Shown here one piece after another: positions 1 through 6,852 of a stretch of 6,852 nt of DNA. The position numbers and the translations under genes are program-made. The DNA is from Pseudomonadota bacterium (GTDB lineage Bacteria; Pseudomonadota; Gammaproteobacteria; Burkholderiales; SG8-39): positions 1-6,852 of the forward strand of contig JAJZUN010000146.1 of the NCBI GenBank assembly GCA_021848555.1, in the 5' to 3' direction. Each line of letters starts with the position of its first letter. The stretch's first letter is position 1. A model generated the notes under the pieces. The model was not told where the DNA came from. It searched no databases and was given only the letters and a program-made list of their open reading frames with translations.

Positions 1-965
<965 letters not shown>

Positions 966-979
<14 letters not shown>

Positions 980-2294
980 TTCCGACGACGACCGTCACCA
1001 GATGTTCCGCCCGCACGCGCCGCGCGAACGCCGCGCGGACCTGGTCCACGCTCACTTTCTCTATCTGCGCCGCGAAATCGTCCAGCCAGCTGAGCGGCAG
1101 TTGATAGAAGCCGATCAGCGCGACCTGATCCAGCAGTTTGCGGTTGCTGTCTATGCGCAGCGCGAAACCGCCGACCAGATTCTGTTTCGCCGCTTTGAGT
1201 TCGGCCGCGCTCGGGCCGCGCGCGAGGAATTCGTCGACGACGGCGCGCACCCGCGCCAGCGCCTCCCCGGCCTGCTCTTTCTTGGTCTGCAGCCCGATCT
1301 GCAGCGGCCCTTCCTGCGCCAGCGGCAGGAAGTAACTGTAGATCTTATAGGCGTAGCCGCGCTTCTCGCGGACCTCCAGGTACAGACGTGATACGAAACC
1401 GCCACCGCCGAGGACGTAGTTGCCCACCAGCAGCGGGAAATAGTCCGGGTCGCTGCGCGCCAGCGCCGGCAGGCCCAGCAGGATATGGCTTTGCGATGCC
1501 GGATGCGCAATGCGCAGCGTCTGGCCGGCTGGCTGCGTCACCGCCGGAAGCGCTGCCGGCGCTCCGCCCGAGCGCGGCAATCCCGCCGTGAGCTGCTCGG
1601 CGATGCGCTCGGCCAGAGCGCGGTCCGCGTCACCGACGATGGTCAGCACGGCGCGCCCGGCGACGTAGTTGGCGCGATAAAAGTCCTCGACATCGGCGCG
1701 TTCGATGCGCCCTACGGTCTCGGGCGCGGGCGCCAGCGCATAAGGATGCGCGGCGTACAGCAGACGGTAGAAAGCCTTGCTGGCGATGGCATCAGGCTTG
1801 GTCTCTTCTTCCTTGACCGCATCGGCCAGGCGCGCTTGCTCGCGTGCAAACGCCGCAGCCGGAAAGGCCGGGCGCTGCAGGATTTCGGCGAACGTGGCGA
1901 TCGCCTGCACGCGTTCACGCTCGCTCGACAGGGTGCGCAGGGACAGGCCGGCACGATCGCGGTCGACGCTGCCGTCCAGTTGCGCGCCGACATCGGCGAT
2001 GCGCCGGCTGATCTGCTCTTCCGTGCTCGCGTCCGATCCGGCTTTGATGAGCGTATGGACCAGCCCGGCCAGCCCGGCCTTGTCCGGCGGGGCGCGACGC
2101 CCGCCCGCGTCAAAATCGACGTTGACGTCAAGCATCGGAATGTCGCGGCTTTCGACGAAATAGACCTGCGCACCGGAGGATGCGGTCCAATGCTGGATCG
2201 GCAGCGCGGCCTGCGCCGCGCAGGCCGCCAGCCACAATGCGGTCGCCGCTGCCAGGTGCAGCAAGGTGCCTGTCCCGCGCTCCGCGGCGTTCAT
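966..2294 (-). CDS. M16 family peptidase-like protein, non-catalytic (R/Y) subunit, exported
   Basis: Predicted 442-residue periplasmic or membrane-anchored protein with the two-lobe M16 (pitrilysin/processing peptidase) fold. The N-terminal lobe aligns with the upstream neighbour, but where that protein has HVLEH this one reads G77-L-V-H-T81, so both zinc histidines and the catalytic glutamate are replaced. The second lobe keeps the substrate-contacting pair R309 and Y316 in the block VREKRGYAYKIYSYF. This is the pattern of the partner subunit in heterodimeric M16B peptidases and in mitochondrial processing peptidase. The N-terminus is a signal sequence with charged residues at 5-6 and a hydrophobic core at 11-24. 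It offers both a signal peptidase I site (AQA, 27-29) and a lipobox-like L22-A-A-C25. The ATG shares one base with the upstream stop (TGATG), so I chose it over a longer reading that would run 188 codons back into the neighbour. Confidence 0.9.
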
Positions 2295-3673
2295 CACTTC
2301 AATGCCCCGCGCCCGGGCGGCGCCGGCCGCGCTTGCGCCGGGGCCAGCGGCTGCGGTTCGAGCACGACCACCGTGAGCTGGTCGTCGACGAAGTACTGCT
2401 TCGCCACCGCGCGCACCTGCTCGGCGCTGACCTCTTTGACGCGCTCTGTCACCCGGTCGATATCCCGGTAAGACAGGCCCGCTGACTCGAACTGCCCGAT
2501 TTCCAATGCCTGGCCGAAGACCGAATCGCGCTTGTATACCTGGTCCGCCACCAGCTGGGCCTTGACCCGCGCGAGTTCCTCCGCGGTCACTCCGTCCCTT
2601 ACCAGGCGTGCGAGTTCCGCGCGCAGACCCGCCTCCAGTTCGGCCGCGCTCCTGCCCTGACTCGGCGTTCCTTCGATAAAACACATCCCCGGCCCGCGCG
2701 CGATCGCATCGTAGCCGGCGCTCACCTGGCTCGCAACGCGGCTGTCGCGCAGCAGCGCTTGCTTGAGTCGCGCGGATTCGTTGCCGTCCAGCACGCCAGC
2801 GAGGACTTTCAGCGCATACGGCTGCCAGTCCCGCTCCACGTCGCGCAGCACCGGACACTTCCAGCCCATCAGCAGATAGGGCAGTTCGGCCGGCGCCTTG
2901 ACCACCGCGCGGCGCACGCCGCGCTGCTCGGGTTCGTCCTGGGGCTTGCGCGCGGGCAGCGGCCCGGCCTTGATGCGGCCGTAGGTTTTCTTTGCGAGCG
3001 CGAACACCGCGTCTGCCCGGACATCGCCCACCACGACCACGAAAGCGTTGTTCGGGACGTACCAGCGCGCATACCAGTTGCGCGCGTCCAGATAATTCAT
3101 GTTCTCGAGATCGTTCATCCAGCCTATGACCGGACGCCGGTAGGGATGGGTGAAATAAGCTTCCGCATTGAGCGCTTCGGCCACCAGCGCGTGCGGCTGG
3201 TCCTCGGTGCGCAGGCGCCGCTCCTCCATCACCACTTTGATCTCGCGCGAGAATTCGGCTTCGGTCACCAGCAGATTCGACATGCGGTCGGCCTCCAGCT
3301 GCAGCATCGGCGCTAGGGCGGCCTTCGGCACCTGCTGGAAATAGGCGGTGTAGTCGCGGTCGGTGAACGCATTCTCGCGGCCTCCGGCGGCGGCGACGCG
3401 GCGCGAGAATTCGCCCTTTTTCACGGCCTTGGTGGCCTTGAACATCATATGTTCGAGGACGTGCGCGACGCCGCTCTCGCCGCTTACCTCATCCATGCTG
3501 CCGGCGCGGTACCACACCATGTGCAGCGCCGTGGGGGCACGGCGGTCTTCCTTCACAATTACGCGCAGGCCGTTGGCGAGCTTGTACTCATGCACGCCGG
3601 ACTGCGCGCCGGCGGCGCTCGCGGCGAGCAGGACAACGAGCGCAAACAAGCAGCGAAACATCCGGATTTTCAT
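2294..3673 (-). CDS. Zinc-dependent M16 family peptidase (pitrilysin-like), catalytic subunit, exported
   Basis: Predicted 459-residue secreted zinc metallopeptidase of the M16B type, acting in the periplasm on unknown peptides or small proteins. The inverted zinc motif is intact: H71-V-L-E74-H75, with the third ligand most likely E151 in the block [10 protein letters not shown]. The conserved segment [17 protein letters not shown] follows, then [14 protein letters not shown] closing the first lobe. At the place where the second lobe normally carries an Arg/Tyr pair, this protein has R309 but Q316, so it probably needs the downstream partner to bind substrate. Residues 1-23 form a signal peptide (KIR, a hydrophobic core, AGA before Q24). 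The start is ATG at 3673 because AGAAGG (3685-3680) sits 6 nt ahead of it; a GTG two codons upstream would overlap that spacer. It is the first gene of the minus-strand unit. No maturation role is proven; a link to processing neighbouring products is not supported. Confidence 0.92.
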   Translation of the reverse strand: MKIRMFRCLFALVVLLAASAAGAQSGVHEYKLANGLRVIVKEDRRAPTALHMVWYRAGSMDEVSGESGVAHVLEHMMFKATKAVKKGEFSRRVAAAGGRENAFTDRDYTAYFQQVPKAALAPMLQLEADRMSNLLVTEAEFSREIKVVMEERRLRTEDQPHALVAEALNAEAYFTHPYRRPVIGWMNDLENMNYLDARNWYARWYVPNNAFVVVVGDVRADAVFALAKKTYGRIKAGPLPARKPQDEPEQRGVRRAVVKAPAELPYLLMGWKCPVLRDVERDWQPYALKVLAGVLDGNESARLKQALLRDSRVASQVSAGYDAIARGPGMCFIEGTPSQGRSAAELEAGLRAELARLVRDGVTAEELARVKAQLVADQVYKRDSVFGQALEIGQFESAGLSYRDIDRVTERVKEVSAEQVRAVAKQYFVDDQLTVVVLEPQPLAPAQARPAPPGRGALK

Positions 3674-3679
3674 CCACAC

Positions 3680-3685
3680 CCTTCT
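3680..3685 (-). promoter_or_regulatory. Ribosome binding site of the catalytic M16 gene
   Basis: AGAAGG read on the minus strand, 6 nt before the ATG at 3673. It is the best Shine-Dalgarno match on the minus strand of the window and decides the start in favour of this ATG over the in-frame GTG at 3679-3677. Confidence 0.7.
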
Positions 3686-3693
3686 GCTAAAAT
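3685..3693 (+). promoter_or_regulatory. Candidate extended -10 promoter for ftsY-ftsE-ftsX
   Basis: TGCTAAAAT fits an extended -10 element (TGn followed by TAAAAT, 5 of 6 to TATAAT). Transcription would begin near 3700, giving a leader of about 39 nt before ftsY. No good -35 hexamer is present; TTTTCA at 3667-3672 is weak and only 15 bp away, so the TGn extension may compensate. The same nine bases recur at the rpoH promoter (6343-6351). Confidence 0.5.
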
Positions 3694-3709
3694 CGGGGCC
3701 TATCTTAGC
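3686..3709. repeat. Inverted repeat in the divergent intergenic region, with a candidate minus-strand -10
   Basis: The arms GCTAAAAT (3686-3693) and ATCTTAGC (3702-3709) are complementary at 7 of 8 positions and separated by 8 bp. The left arm holds the candidate ftsY -10. The right arm read on the minus strand gives TAAGAT (3707-3702), a weaker -10 candidate for the M16-rsmD-coaD unit with a start near 3695, although no -35 is visible for it. The repeat could be a regulator site or simply two facing -10 elements; the sequence alone cannot decide. Confidence 0.4.
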
Positions 3710-3738
3710 GGGTTTTGCCGCCCGCCGCGCGAGCGCCC

Positions 3739-4680
3739 ATGTTCAGTTTTCTCAAGAAATCCGCCGAAGAGGCACCCCTTCCATCCTGGAGAGAACGACT
3801 CAAGGCCGGACTCGCGCGCACGCGGGTGCAAATCGGCGGACTGTTCGGCGGCGGCAAGATCGACGCCGCCGTATACGAGGAACTCGAGACGGCGCTGCTC
3901 TGCGCCGACACCGGCGTGGCAGCCACCCAGTTCCTGCTGGAAAACCTGCGCCAGCAGGTGCGGAAAAAAGGGCTGACCGAGCGGGCGGACCTCAAGCTCG
4001 CGCTGCAGGAAGCGCTCTCGACCCTGATCGCGCCGCTGGAGCGGCCGCTCGCGACCGAAGCGCATCATCCTTTCATCATCATGCTGGCCGGGGTCAACGG
4101 CGCCGGCAAGACCACTTCGATCGGCAAGCTGGCCAAATTGTTCCAGGCGCAGGGCAAGAGCGTGCTGCTCGCCGCGGGCGACACTTTCCGCGCGGCGGCG
4201 CGCGAGCAGCTCGCGATCTGGGGCGAGCGCAACCAGATCGCGGTCATCGCCCAGCAGGGCGGCGATCCGGCGGCGGTGATTTTCGATGCGATCCAGGCGG
4301 CGCGCGCGCGCAAAATCGACATCGTGCTCGCCGACACGGCGGGCCGGCTTCCGACCCAGCTGAACCTGATGGAGGAAATTCGCAAGGTCAAGCGGGTCAT
4401 AGCCAAGGCCGAGGCGAGCGCGCCGCACGAGGTGCTGCTGGTGCTGGACGCCAATACCGGCCAGAACGCGCTCAGCCAGGTGAAAGCCTTCGACGACGCG
4501 CTGGGCCTGACCGGCCTGATACTCACCAAACTCGACGGCACCGCCAAGGGCGGGGTCATCGCCGCGATCGCGCGCGAGCGCCCGGTGCCGATACGCTATA
4601 TCGGTATCGGCGAGGGCATAGACGACCTGCGCCCGTTCCTGGCGCGTGACTTCGCCGCCGCCCTGCTCGACACGGATTGA
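3739..4680 (+). CDS. ftsY: Signal recognition particle receptor FtsY (SRP-type GTPase)
   Basis: Membrane-associated GTPase that receives ribosome-SRP complexes and hands nascent membrane proteins to the SecYEG translocon. The 313-residue protein has a short N-terminal stretch (MFSFLKKS) and the helical N domain (about 17-95). The G domain follows: P-loop G118-V-N-G-A-G-K-T-T126, the SRP-GTPase insertion start [11 protein letters not shown] (148-158), DTAGR (199-203), [10 protein letters not shown] (263-272), and the closing [12 protein letters not shown]. It lacks the long acidic A domain of E. coli FtsY (497 residues), so it is close to a minimal NG core. I chose ATG at 3739 because MFSFLKK is the usual FtsY opening; an in-frame TTG at 3715 would add eight Pro/Ala-rich residues. 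No strong Shine-Dalgarno is present. ftsE follows after 25 nt, so they are probably cotranscribed. Confidence 0.97.
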   Translation: MFSFLKKSAEEAPLPSWRERLKAGLARTRVQIGGLFGGGKIDAAVYEELETALLCADTGVAATQFLLENLRQQVRKKGLTERADLKLALQEALSTLIAPLERPLATEAHHPFIIMLAGVNGAGKTTSIGKLAKLFQAQGKSVLLAAGDTFRAAAREQLAIWGERNQIAVIAQQGGDPAAVIFDAIQAARARKIDIVLADTAGRLPTQLNLMEEIRKVKRVIAKAEASAPHEVLLVLDANTGQNALSQVKAFDDALGLTGLILTKLDGTAKGGVIAAIARERPVPIRYIGIGEGIDDLRPFLARDFAAALLDTD

Positions 4681-4705
4681 GCTTGCGCGTTTTCCGGCAA
4701 ACGCC

Positions 4706-5359
4706 ATGATCAGCTTCAGCCAGGTACGCAAGAGCTATCGGGGCGGCCACGAGGCGCTGTCCGAGTTGTCGTTCACCATAGACGACGGCGAACTGGTGTT
4801 CATCACCGGCCGCTCGGGCGCCGGCAAGAGCACCCTGCTCAAACTGATTCCGGCCATCGAGCGCCCCACCAGCGGCACGGTGCTGGTGAACGGCCAGAAC
4901 GTCGGCAGCATGCGCCGCGCGGCCATCCCCTATCTGCGGCGCAATCTGGGGCTCATTTTCCAGGATCAGAAGCTGCTGTATGACCGGAGCGTGTTCGACA
5001 ACGTCATGCTGCCGCTGGCCTTCACCGGCCATGGGTACAAGGATGCGGCGCGGCGCGCGCGCGCGGCCCTGGACAAGGTCGGGCTGCTGGCGCGGGAAAA
5101 GGCCAATCCGGTGACGCTCTCCGGCGGGGAGCAGCAGCGTCTGTGCATTGCGCGCGCCGTGGTGAACCGCCCCAGCATCCTGCTCGCCGACGAGCCGACG
5201 GCCAGCCTAGACTCCGCCTCGGCCGCCGAAGTCATGGAAATGTTCCGCTCCTTCAACCAGGTCGGCGTGACCATGCTGATCGCCACCCATGACGAAGCCC
5301 TGCTGCAACGCCTCAAGCCGCGCGTGCTGGCGCTCAGGCAAGGCAGGCTGGAAGCATGA
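4706..5359 (+). CDS. ftsE: Cell division ATP-binding protein FtsE
   Basis: Cytoplasmic ABC ATPase that pairs with FtsX at the division septum. In characterised bacteria the complex does not transport; it couples ATP hydrolysis to activation of septal peptidoglycan hydrolases through periplasmic partners. The 217 residues, near the usual 220, show Walker A GRSGAGKST (35-43), a Q-loop FQDQKLL, the ABC signature LSGGEQQR (138-145), Walker B ILLADEP (158-164) followed by TASLD, and the switch histidine H195 in ATHDE. All catalytic elements are intact, so it should be an active ATPase. The ATG at 4706 gives the standard MISFSQVRKSY opening. The ribosome binding site is weak. Its stop overlaps the ftsX start by 4 nt (ATGA), as expected for subunits made in fixed ratio. 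Confidence 0.97.
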   Translation: MISFSQVRKSYRGGHEALSELSFTIDDGELVFITGRSGAGKSTLLKLIPAIERPTSGTVLVNGQNVGSMRRAAIPYLRRNLGLIFQDQKLLYDRSVFDNVMLPLAFTGHGYKDAARRARAALDKVGLLAREKANPVTLSGGEQQRLCIARAVVNRPSILLADEPTASLDSASAAEVMEMFRSFNQVGVTMLIATHDEALLQRLKPRVLALRQGRLEA

Positions 5360-6261
5360 GCGCCTGGTTGCGCCAGCACTGGCAGACCCTGGTCCTGACG
5401 GCGAAGCGGCTGGCGCGCGATCCGCTCGCCACGCTGTTCAACGTCATGGTGATCGGCGTCGCCCTGGCGCTGCCCCTGGGCGGCTATATGCTGCTGCAGA
5501 ATCTGGGCAGCGTCTCGCACCAGATCGCCGGGAATCCGCAAATCAGCCTGTTCCTCGCGCGCGACGCGAACAAGGCCGATATCGCCGCGCTGGAGACGCG
5601 TCTGAAACAGACCCCCGGCGTGCGCGCCTTGCGCTTCATTTCGCGCGAGCAGGCGCTGGAAAGCCTGAAGCAGGCGGAGAATTTGTCCGATGTCATCGCC
5701 GCGCTGCAGACGAACCCCCTGCCCGACGCTTTCGTGCTCGAAGCGGGCGGCAGCGCCGCCGAGCTGGAAAACCTGGAGCCGCAGCTGAAGGCCTTGCCCA
5801 AAGTCGCCCATGTACAACTCGACTCGGCCTGGGTGAGACGCCTGGAGAGCCTGCTGGAGTTAGGCCGGACGGCCGTGCTGATCCTCGCCACGCTGCTCGC
5901 CTGCGGCTTGGTGGCGGTAACCTTCAACACCATACGGCTGCAAATTCTGACGCAGAAAGACGAGATCGAAGTGGGCAAACTGATAGGCGCGACCGACGCC
6001 TTTATTCGCCGCCCGTTTTTCCACCTCGGGGTCCTGCAAGGCGCGCTGGGCGGACTCGCCGCCCTTGCCATCGTCTACCTGTGCATGCGTATCCTCAACC
6101 GCAGCATCCTCGAACTGGCCCGGCTGTACAGTTCCGATTTCAGTCTCCGCTTCTTCGGGCTGTCCGATTGCCTCGCCTTGCTCGCCTTTGCCGCCATTCT
6201 CGGCTGGCTGGGCGCCTATTTGTCAGTAAGCAGACACTTATCTGGAATCGAGCCACGGTAA
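5356..6261 (+). CDS. ftsX: Cell division protein FtsX, integral membrane subunit
   Basis: Inner-membrane partner of FtsE. The 301-residue protein has the FtsX plan: a short cytoplasmic N-terminus, a first membrane segment (about 27-48) and a periplasmic domain (about 50-165) that in other bacteria contacts the hydrolase activator. Three further membrane segments follow at about 172-193, 222-245 and 270-290. The conserved cytoplasmic loop EIEVGKLIGATDAFIRRPFF (203-222) between the second and third segments is a strong family marker, and this loop is expected to contact FtsE. Translation is probably coupled to ftsE through the ATGA overlap. The likely periplasmic partner (an EnvC/NlpD-type LytM protein or a cell-wall hydrolase) is not encoded in this window. 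ftsX is followed by a candidate terminator and a separate promoter for rpoH. Confidence 0.96.
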   Translation: MSAWLRQHWQTLVLTAKRLARDPLATLFNVMVIGVALALPLGGYMLLQNLGSVSHQIAGNPQISLFLARDANKADIAALETRLKQTPGVRALRFISREQALESLKQAENLSDVIAALQTNPLPDAFVLEAGGSAAELENLEPQLKALPKVAHVQLDSAWVRRLESLLELGRTAVLILATLLACGLVAVTFNTIRLQILTQKDEIEVGKLIGATDAFIRRPFFHLGVLQGALGGLAALAIVYLCMRILNRSILELARLYSSDFSLRFFGLSDCLALLAFAAILGWLGAYLSVSRHLSGIEPR

Positions 6262-6272
6262 AGGCTACCCAC

Positions 6273-6314
6273 CGTCGGCACCACCAGGTGCTGACGAGCT
6301 CGGGGGAACTTTTT
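6273..6314 (+). terminator. Candidate ftsX terminator hairpin
   Basis: The arms 6273-6282 (CGTCGGCACC) and 6287-6296 (GGTGCTGACG) form a 10-bp stem with one G-U pair and a four-base ACCA loop, 11 nt after the ftsX stop. A run of five T lies at 6310-6314, but 13 nt beyond the stem rather than directly after it. This may therefore be an inefficient intrinsic terminator or an mRNA 3'-end stabiliser that lets some transcription continue into rpoH. Confidence 0.45.
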
Positions 6315-6321
6315 CCAACCA

Positions 6322-6348
6322 TTGGCACTCGAATGTGGCGAGTGCTAA
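6322..6348 (+). promoter_or_regulatory. CIRCE element, putative HrcA operator upstream of rpoH
   Basis: TTGGCACTC, a 9-bp spacer, then GAGTGCTAA. The CIRCE consensus bound by the heat-labile repressor HrcA is TTAGCACTC-N9-GAGTGCTAA, so 17 of 18 arm positions match, the spacer is exactly 9, and the only change is A to G at the third base of the left arm. A chance match of this quality in the only long intergenic region in front of a heat-shock gene is very unlikely. The element lies 82 bp before the rpoH start codon and covers the probable promoter, so HrcA binding would be expected to block RNA polymerase. The hrcA gene itself is not in this window. Confidence 0.9.
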
Positions 6349-6351
6349 AAT
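6322..6351 (+). promoter_or_regulatory. Probable sigma-70 promoter of rpoH overlapping CIRCE
   Basis: A -35 hexamer TTGGCA (6322-6327, 5 of 6 to TTGACA) and a -10 hexamer TAAAAT (6346-6351, 5 of 6 to TATAAT) are separated by 18 bp, and the -10 is preceded by TGC as an extended -10. Transcription would start near 6358, leaving a leader of about 70 nt. The -35 lies wholly in the left CIRCE arm and the -10 begins in the right arm. Confidence 0.75.
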
Positions 6352-6378
6352 GAGCGTGTAAACAGGGTGGGCCCGGCA

Positions 6379-6404
6379 CCAGCGGGTTGCAGGCGCGGCG
6401 CTGG
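6379..6404 (+). other. Possible leader-RNA stem-loop before rpoH
   Basis: CCAGCG (6379-6384) and CGCTGG (6399-6404) are complementary, with a 14-nt GC-rich loop. Flanking G-rich (6365-6371) and C-rich (6405-6410) tracts could extend or compete with it. The stem ends 15 nt before the ribosome binding site and does not sequester it in any pairing I can see, so a thermosensor role is not supported. In GC-rich DNA such pairing can be incidental. Confidence 0.25.
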
Positions 6405-6419
6405 CCCCCCAGACGAGAC

Positions 6420-6423
6420 GGAG
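6420..6423 (+). promoter_or_regulatory. Ribosome binding site of rpoH
   Basis: GGAG, within ACGGAG, is 7 nt before the ATG at 6431. Spacing is good, and it fixes the rpoH start at MNQVM rather than at the internal Met 5. Confidence 0.75.
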
Positions 6424-6430
6424 CCAAAAC

Positions 6431-6852
6431 ATGAATCAAGTGATGACCTTGCCCGTGCCATCTCTGGTCGGAAGCCTGGAGACCTACGTCGCCACGGTGA
6501 ACCGTTTCCCGCTGCTGAGCGCGGAGGAAGAATTGCGCCTTGCGCGCAAGCTGCGCGACGAGAACGACATCGATGCCGCGCGCGCTCTGGTCGTGTCGCA
6601 TTTGCGCGTGGTGGTGTCCATCGCCCGCGGCTACCTGGGCTACGGCCTGCCGCATGCCGATCTGATACAAGAAGGGAACATCGGCCTGATGAAGGCCGTG
6701 AAGCGCTTCGATCCGGAACGCAACGTGCGCCTGGTCTCCTTTGCGATCCACTGGATCAAGGCCGAGATGCACGAGTTCATCCTGAAGAACTGGCGCATGG
6801 TCAAGATCGCCACCACCAAGGCGCAGAGAAAACTGTTTTTCAACCTGCGTTC
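6431..6852 (+). CDS. rpoH: RNA polymerase heat-shock sigma factor RpoH (sigma-32), 3' end cut by window edge
   Basis: Alternative sigma factor that directs RNA polymerase to heat-shock promoters for chaperones and proteases. The 140 visible residues cover regions 1.2 to 2.4 and align without gaps to what I recall of E. coli RpoH. Core-binding region 2.1/2.2 is [35 protein letters not shown] split over 56-90. The -10 recognition region is [18 protein letters not shown] (99-116) and beyond. The RpoH box QRKLFFNLR (132-140), diagnostic for this family and absent from RpoD and RpoS, occupies the very end. About half the protein, including regions 3 and 4, lies beyond the right edge. The region 2.1 patch linked in E. 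coli to feedback control (L47, A50, K51, I54) reads I47, A50, R51, V54 here, all conservative. Expression is probably set by its own promoter under CIRCE. Confidence 0.97.
   Translation, partial: MNQVMTLPVPSLVGSLETYVATVNRFPLLSAEEELRLARKLRDENDIDAARALVVSHLRVVVSIARGYLGYGLPHADLIQEGNIGLMKAVKRFDPERNVRLVSFAIHWIKAEMHEFILKNWRMVKIATTKAQRKLFFNLR

Noticed and set aside
1485..2471. Open frame of more than 320 codons antisense to the two M16 genes.
   Set aside because: Both M16 genes show conserved family blocks throughout, and the antisense product is an Arg/Gly-rich shadow.
2295..2858. In-frame upstream extension of the non-catalytic M16 gene by 188 codons.
   Set aside because: The extension overlaps conserved coding sequence of the catalytic subunit in another frame. 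The ATG at 2294 is followed directly by a signal peptide, so the extension is a frame artefact.
3363..4649. Long open frame on the plus strand (over 400 codons) running across the start of the M16 gene and through ftsY.
   Set aside because: It lies antisense to the M16 gene and then in another frame of ftsY. Its product is Arg/Ala/Gly-rich low-complexity sequence without motifs, the usual product of GC-rich codon bias.
3700..4731. Open frame of more than 340 codons antisense to ftsY.
   Set aside because: ftsY on the other strand has every SRP-GTPase motif. The antisense product has no recognisable domain and no ribosome binding site.
5046..5067. Alternating CG tract within ftsE, which could be read as Z-DNA-forming or as a simple repeat.
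   Set aside because: It encodes an ordinary Ala/Arg stretch of FtsE between the Q-loop and the signature motif. Similar tracts occur in ftsY, and GC-rich codon choice explains them.
6358..6480. RNA thermometer hiding the rpoH ribosome binding site, as in E. coli.
   Set aside because: I found no segment in the leader or the first codons complementary to ACGGAG and its surroundings. A folding computation could still reveal a tertiary or longer-range structure, but nothing is visible by eye.
6140..6772. Open frame of about 210 codons on the minus strand spanning the rpoH promoter and early rpoH.
   Set aside because: It is antisense to the ftsX end, the CIRCE element and well-conserved rpoH regions, and its product has no motif.

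Overview
The window looks like a chromosomal housekeeping region of a GC-rich proteobacterium, most likely a betaproteobacterium. The grounds are the gene order M16 peptidase, M16 peptidase, rsmD, coaD divergent from ftsY-ftsE-ftsX-rpoH, the high GC at third codon positions, and a CIRCE (HrcA operator) sequence in front of rpoH. The lineage is inferred from gene content and was not tested by a search. There are no RNA genes, insertion sequences, phage genes or CRISPR arrays, and no gene is broken. Eight genes fill almost the whole window.

Left half (minus strand, read from about 3673 down to 1). One tightly packed transcription unit runs: an exported zinc M16 peptidase with an intact HxxEH motif; an exported M16-like partner lacking the zinc motif but carrying the substrate-binding Arg/Tyr pair; rsmD (16S rRNA m2G966 methyltransferase); and coaD (phosphopantetheine adenylyltransferase), which runs off the left edge. 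Successive genes overlap by 1, 14 and 11 nt, which suggests translational coupling. The two M16 proteins look like the complementary halves of a heterodimeric peptidase.

Centre. A 65-bp intergenic region (3674-3738) separates the two divergent units. It holds an extended -10 sequence for ftsY inside an 8-bp inverted repeat, and a good ribosome binding site for the first M16 gene.

Right half (plus strand). ftsY (SRP receptor GTPase), ftsE and ftsX (the ABC-type complex that activates septal peptidoglycan hydrolases) form one unit. ftsX ends in a candidate terminator hairpin. The 169-bp gap before rpoH carries a 27-bp near-perfect CIRCE element whose two arms contain the -35 and -10 hexamers of the probable rpoH promoter. 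rpoH (heat-shock sigma factor) starts at 6431 and is cut by the right edge just after its RpoH box.

The gene set is conventional and no new multi-gene system is evident. The observation most worth following is the regulatory one: the promoter of the heat-shock sigma factor appears to sit exactly under an HrcA operator, which would place the positive heat-shock regulator under a heat-shock repressor.
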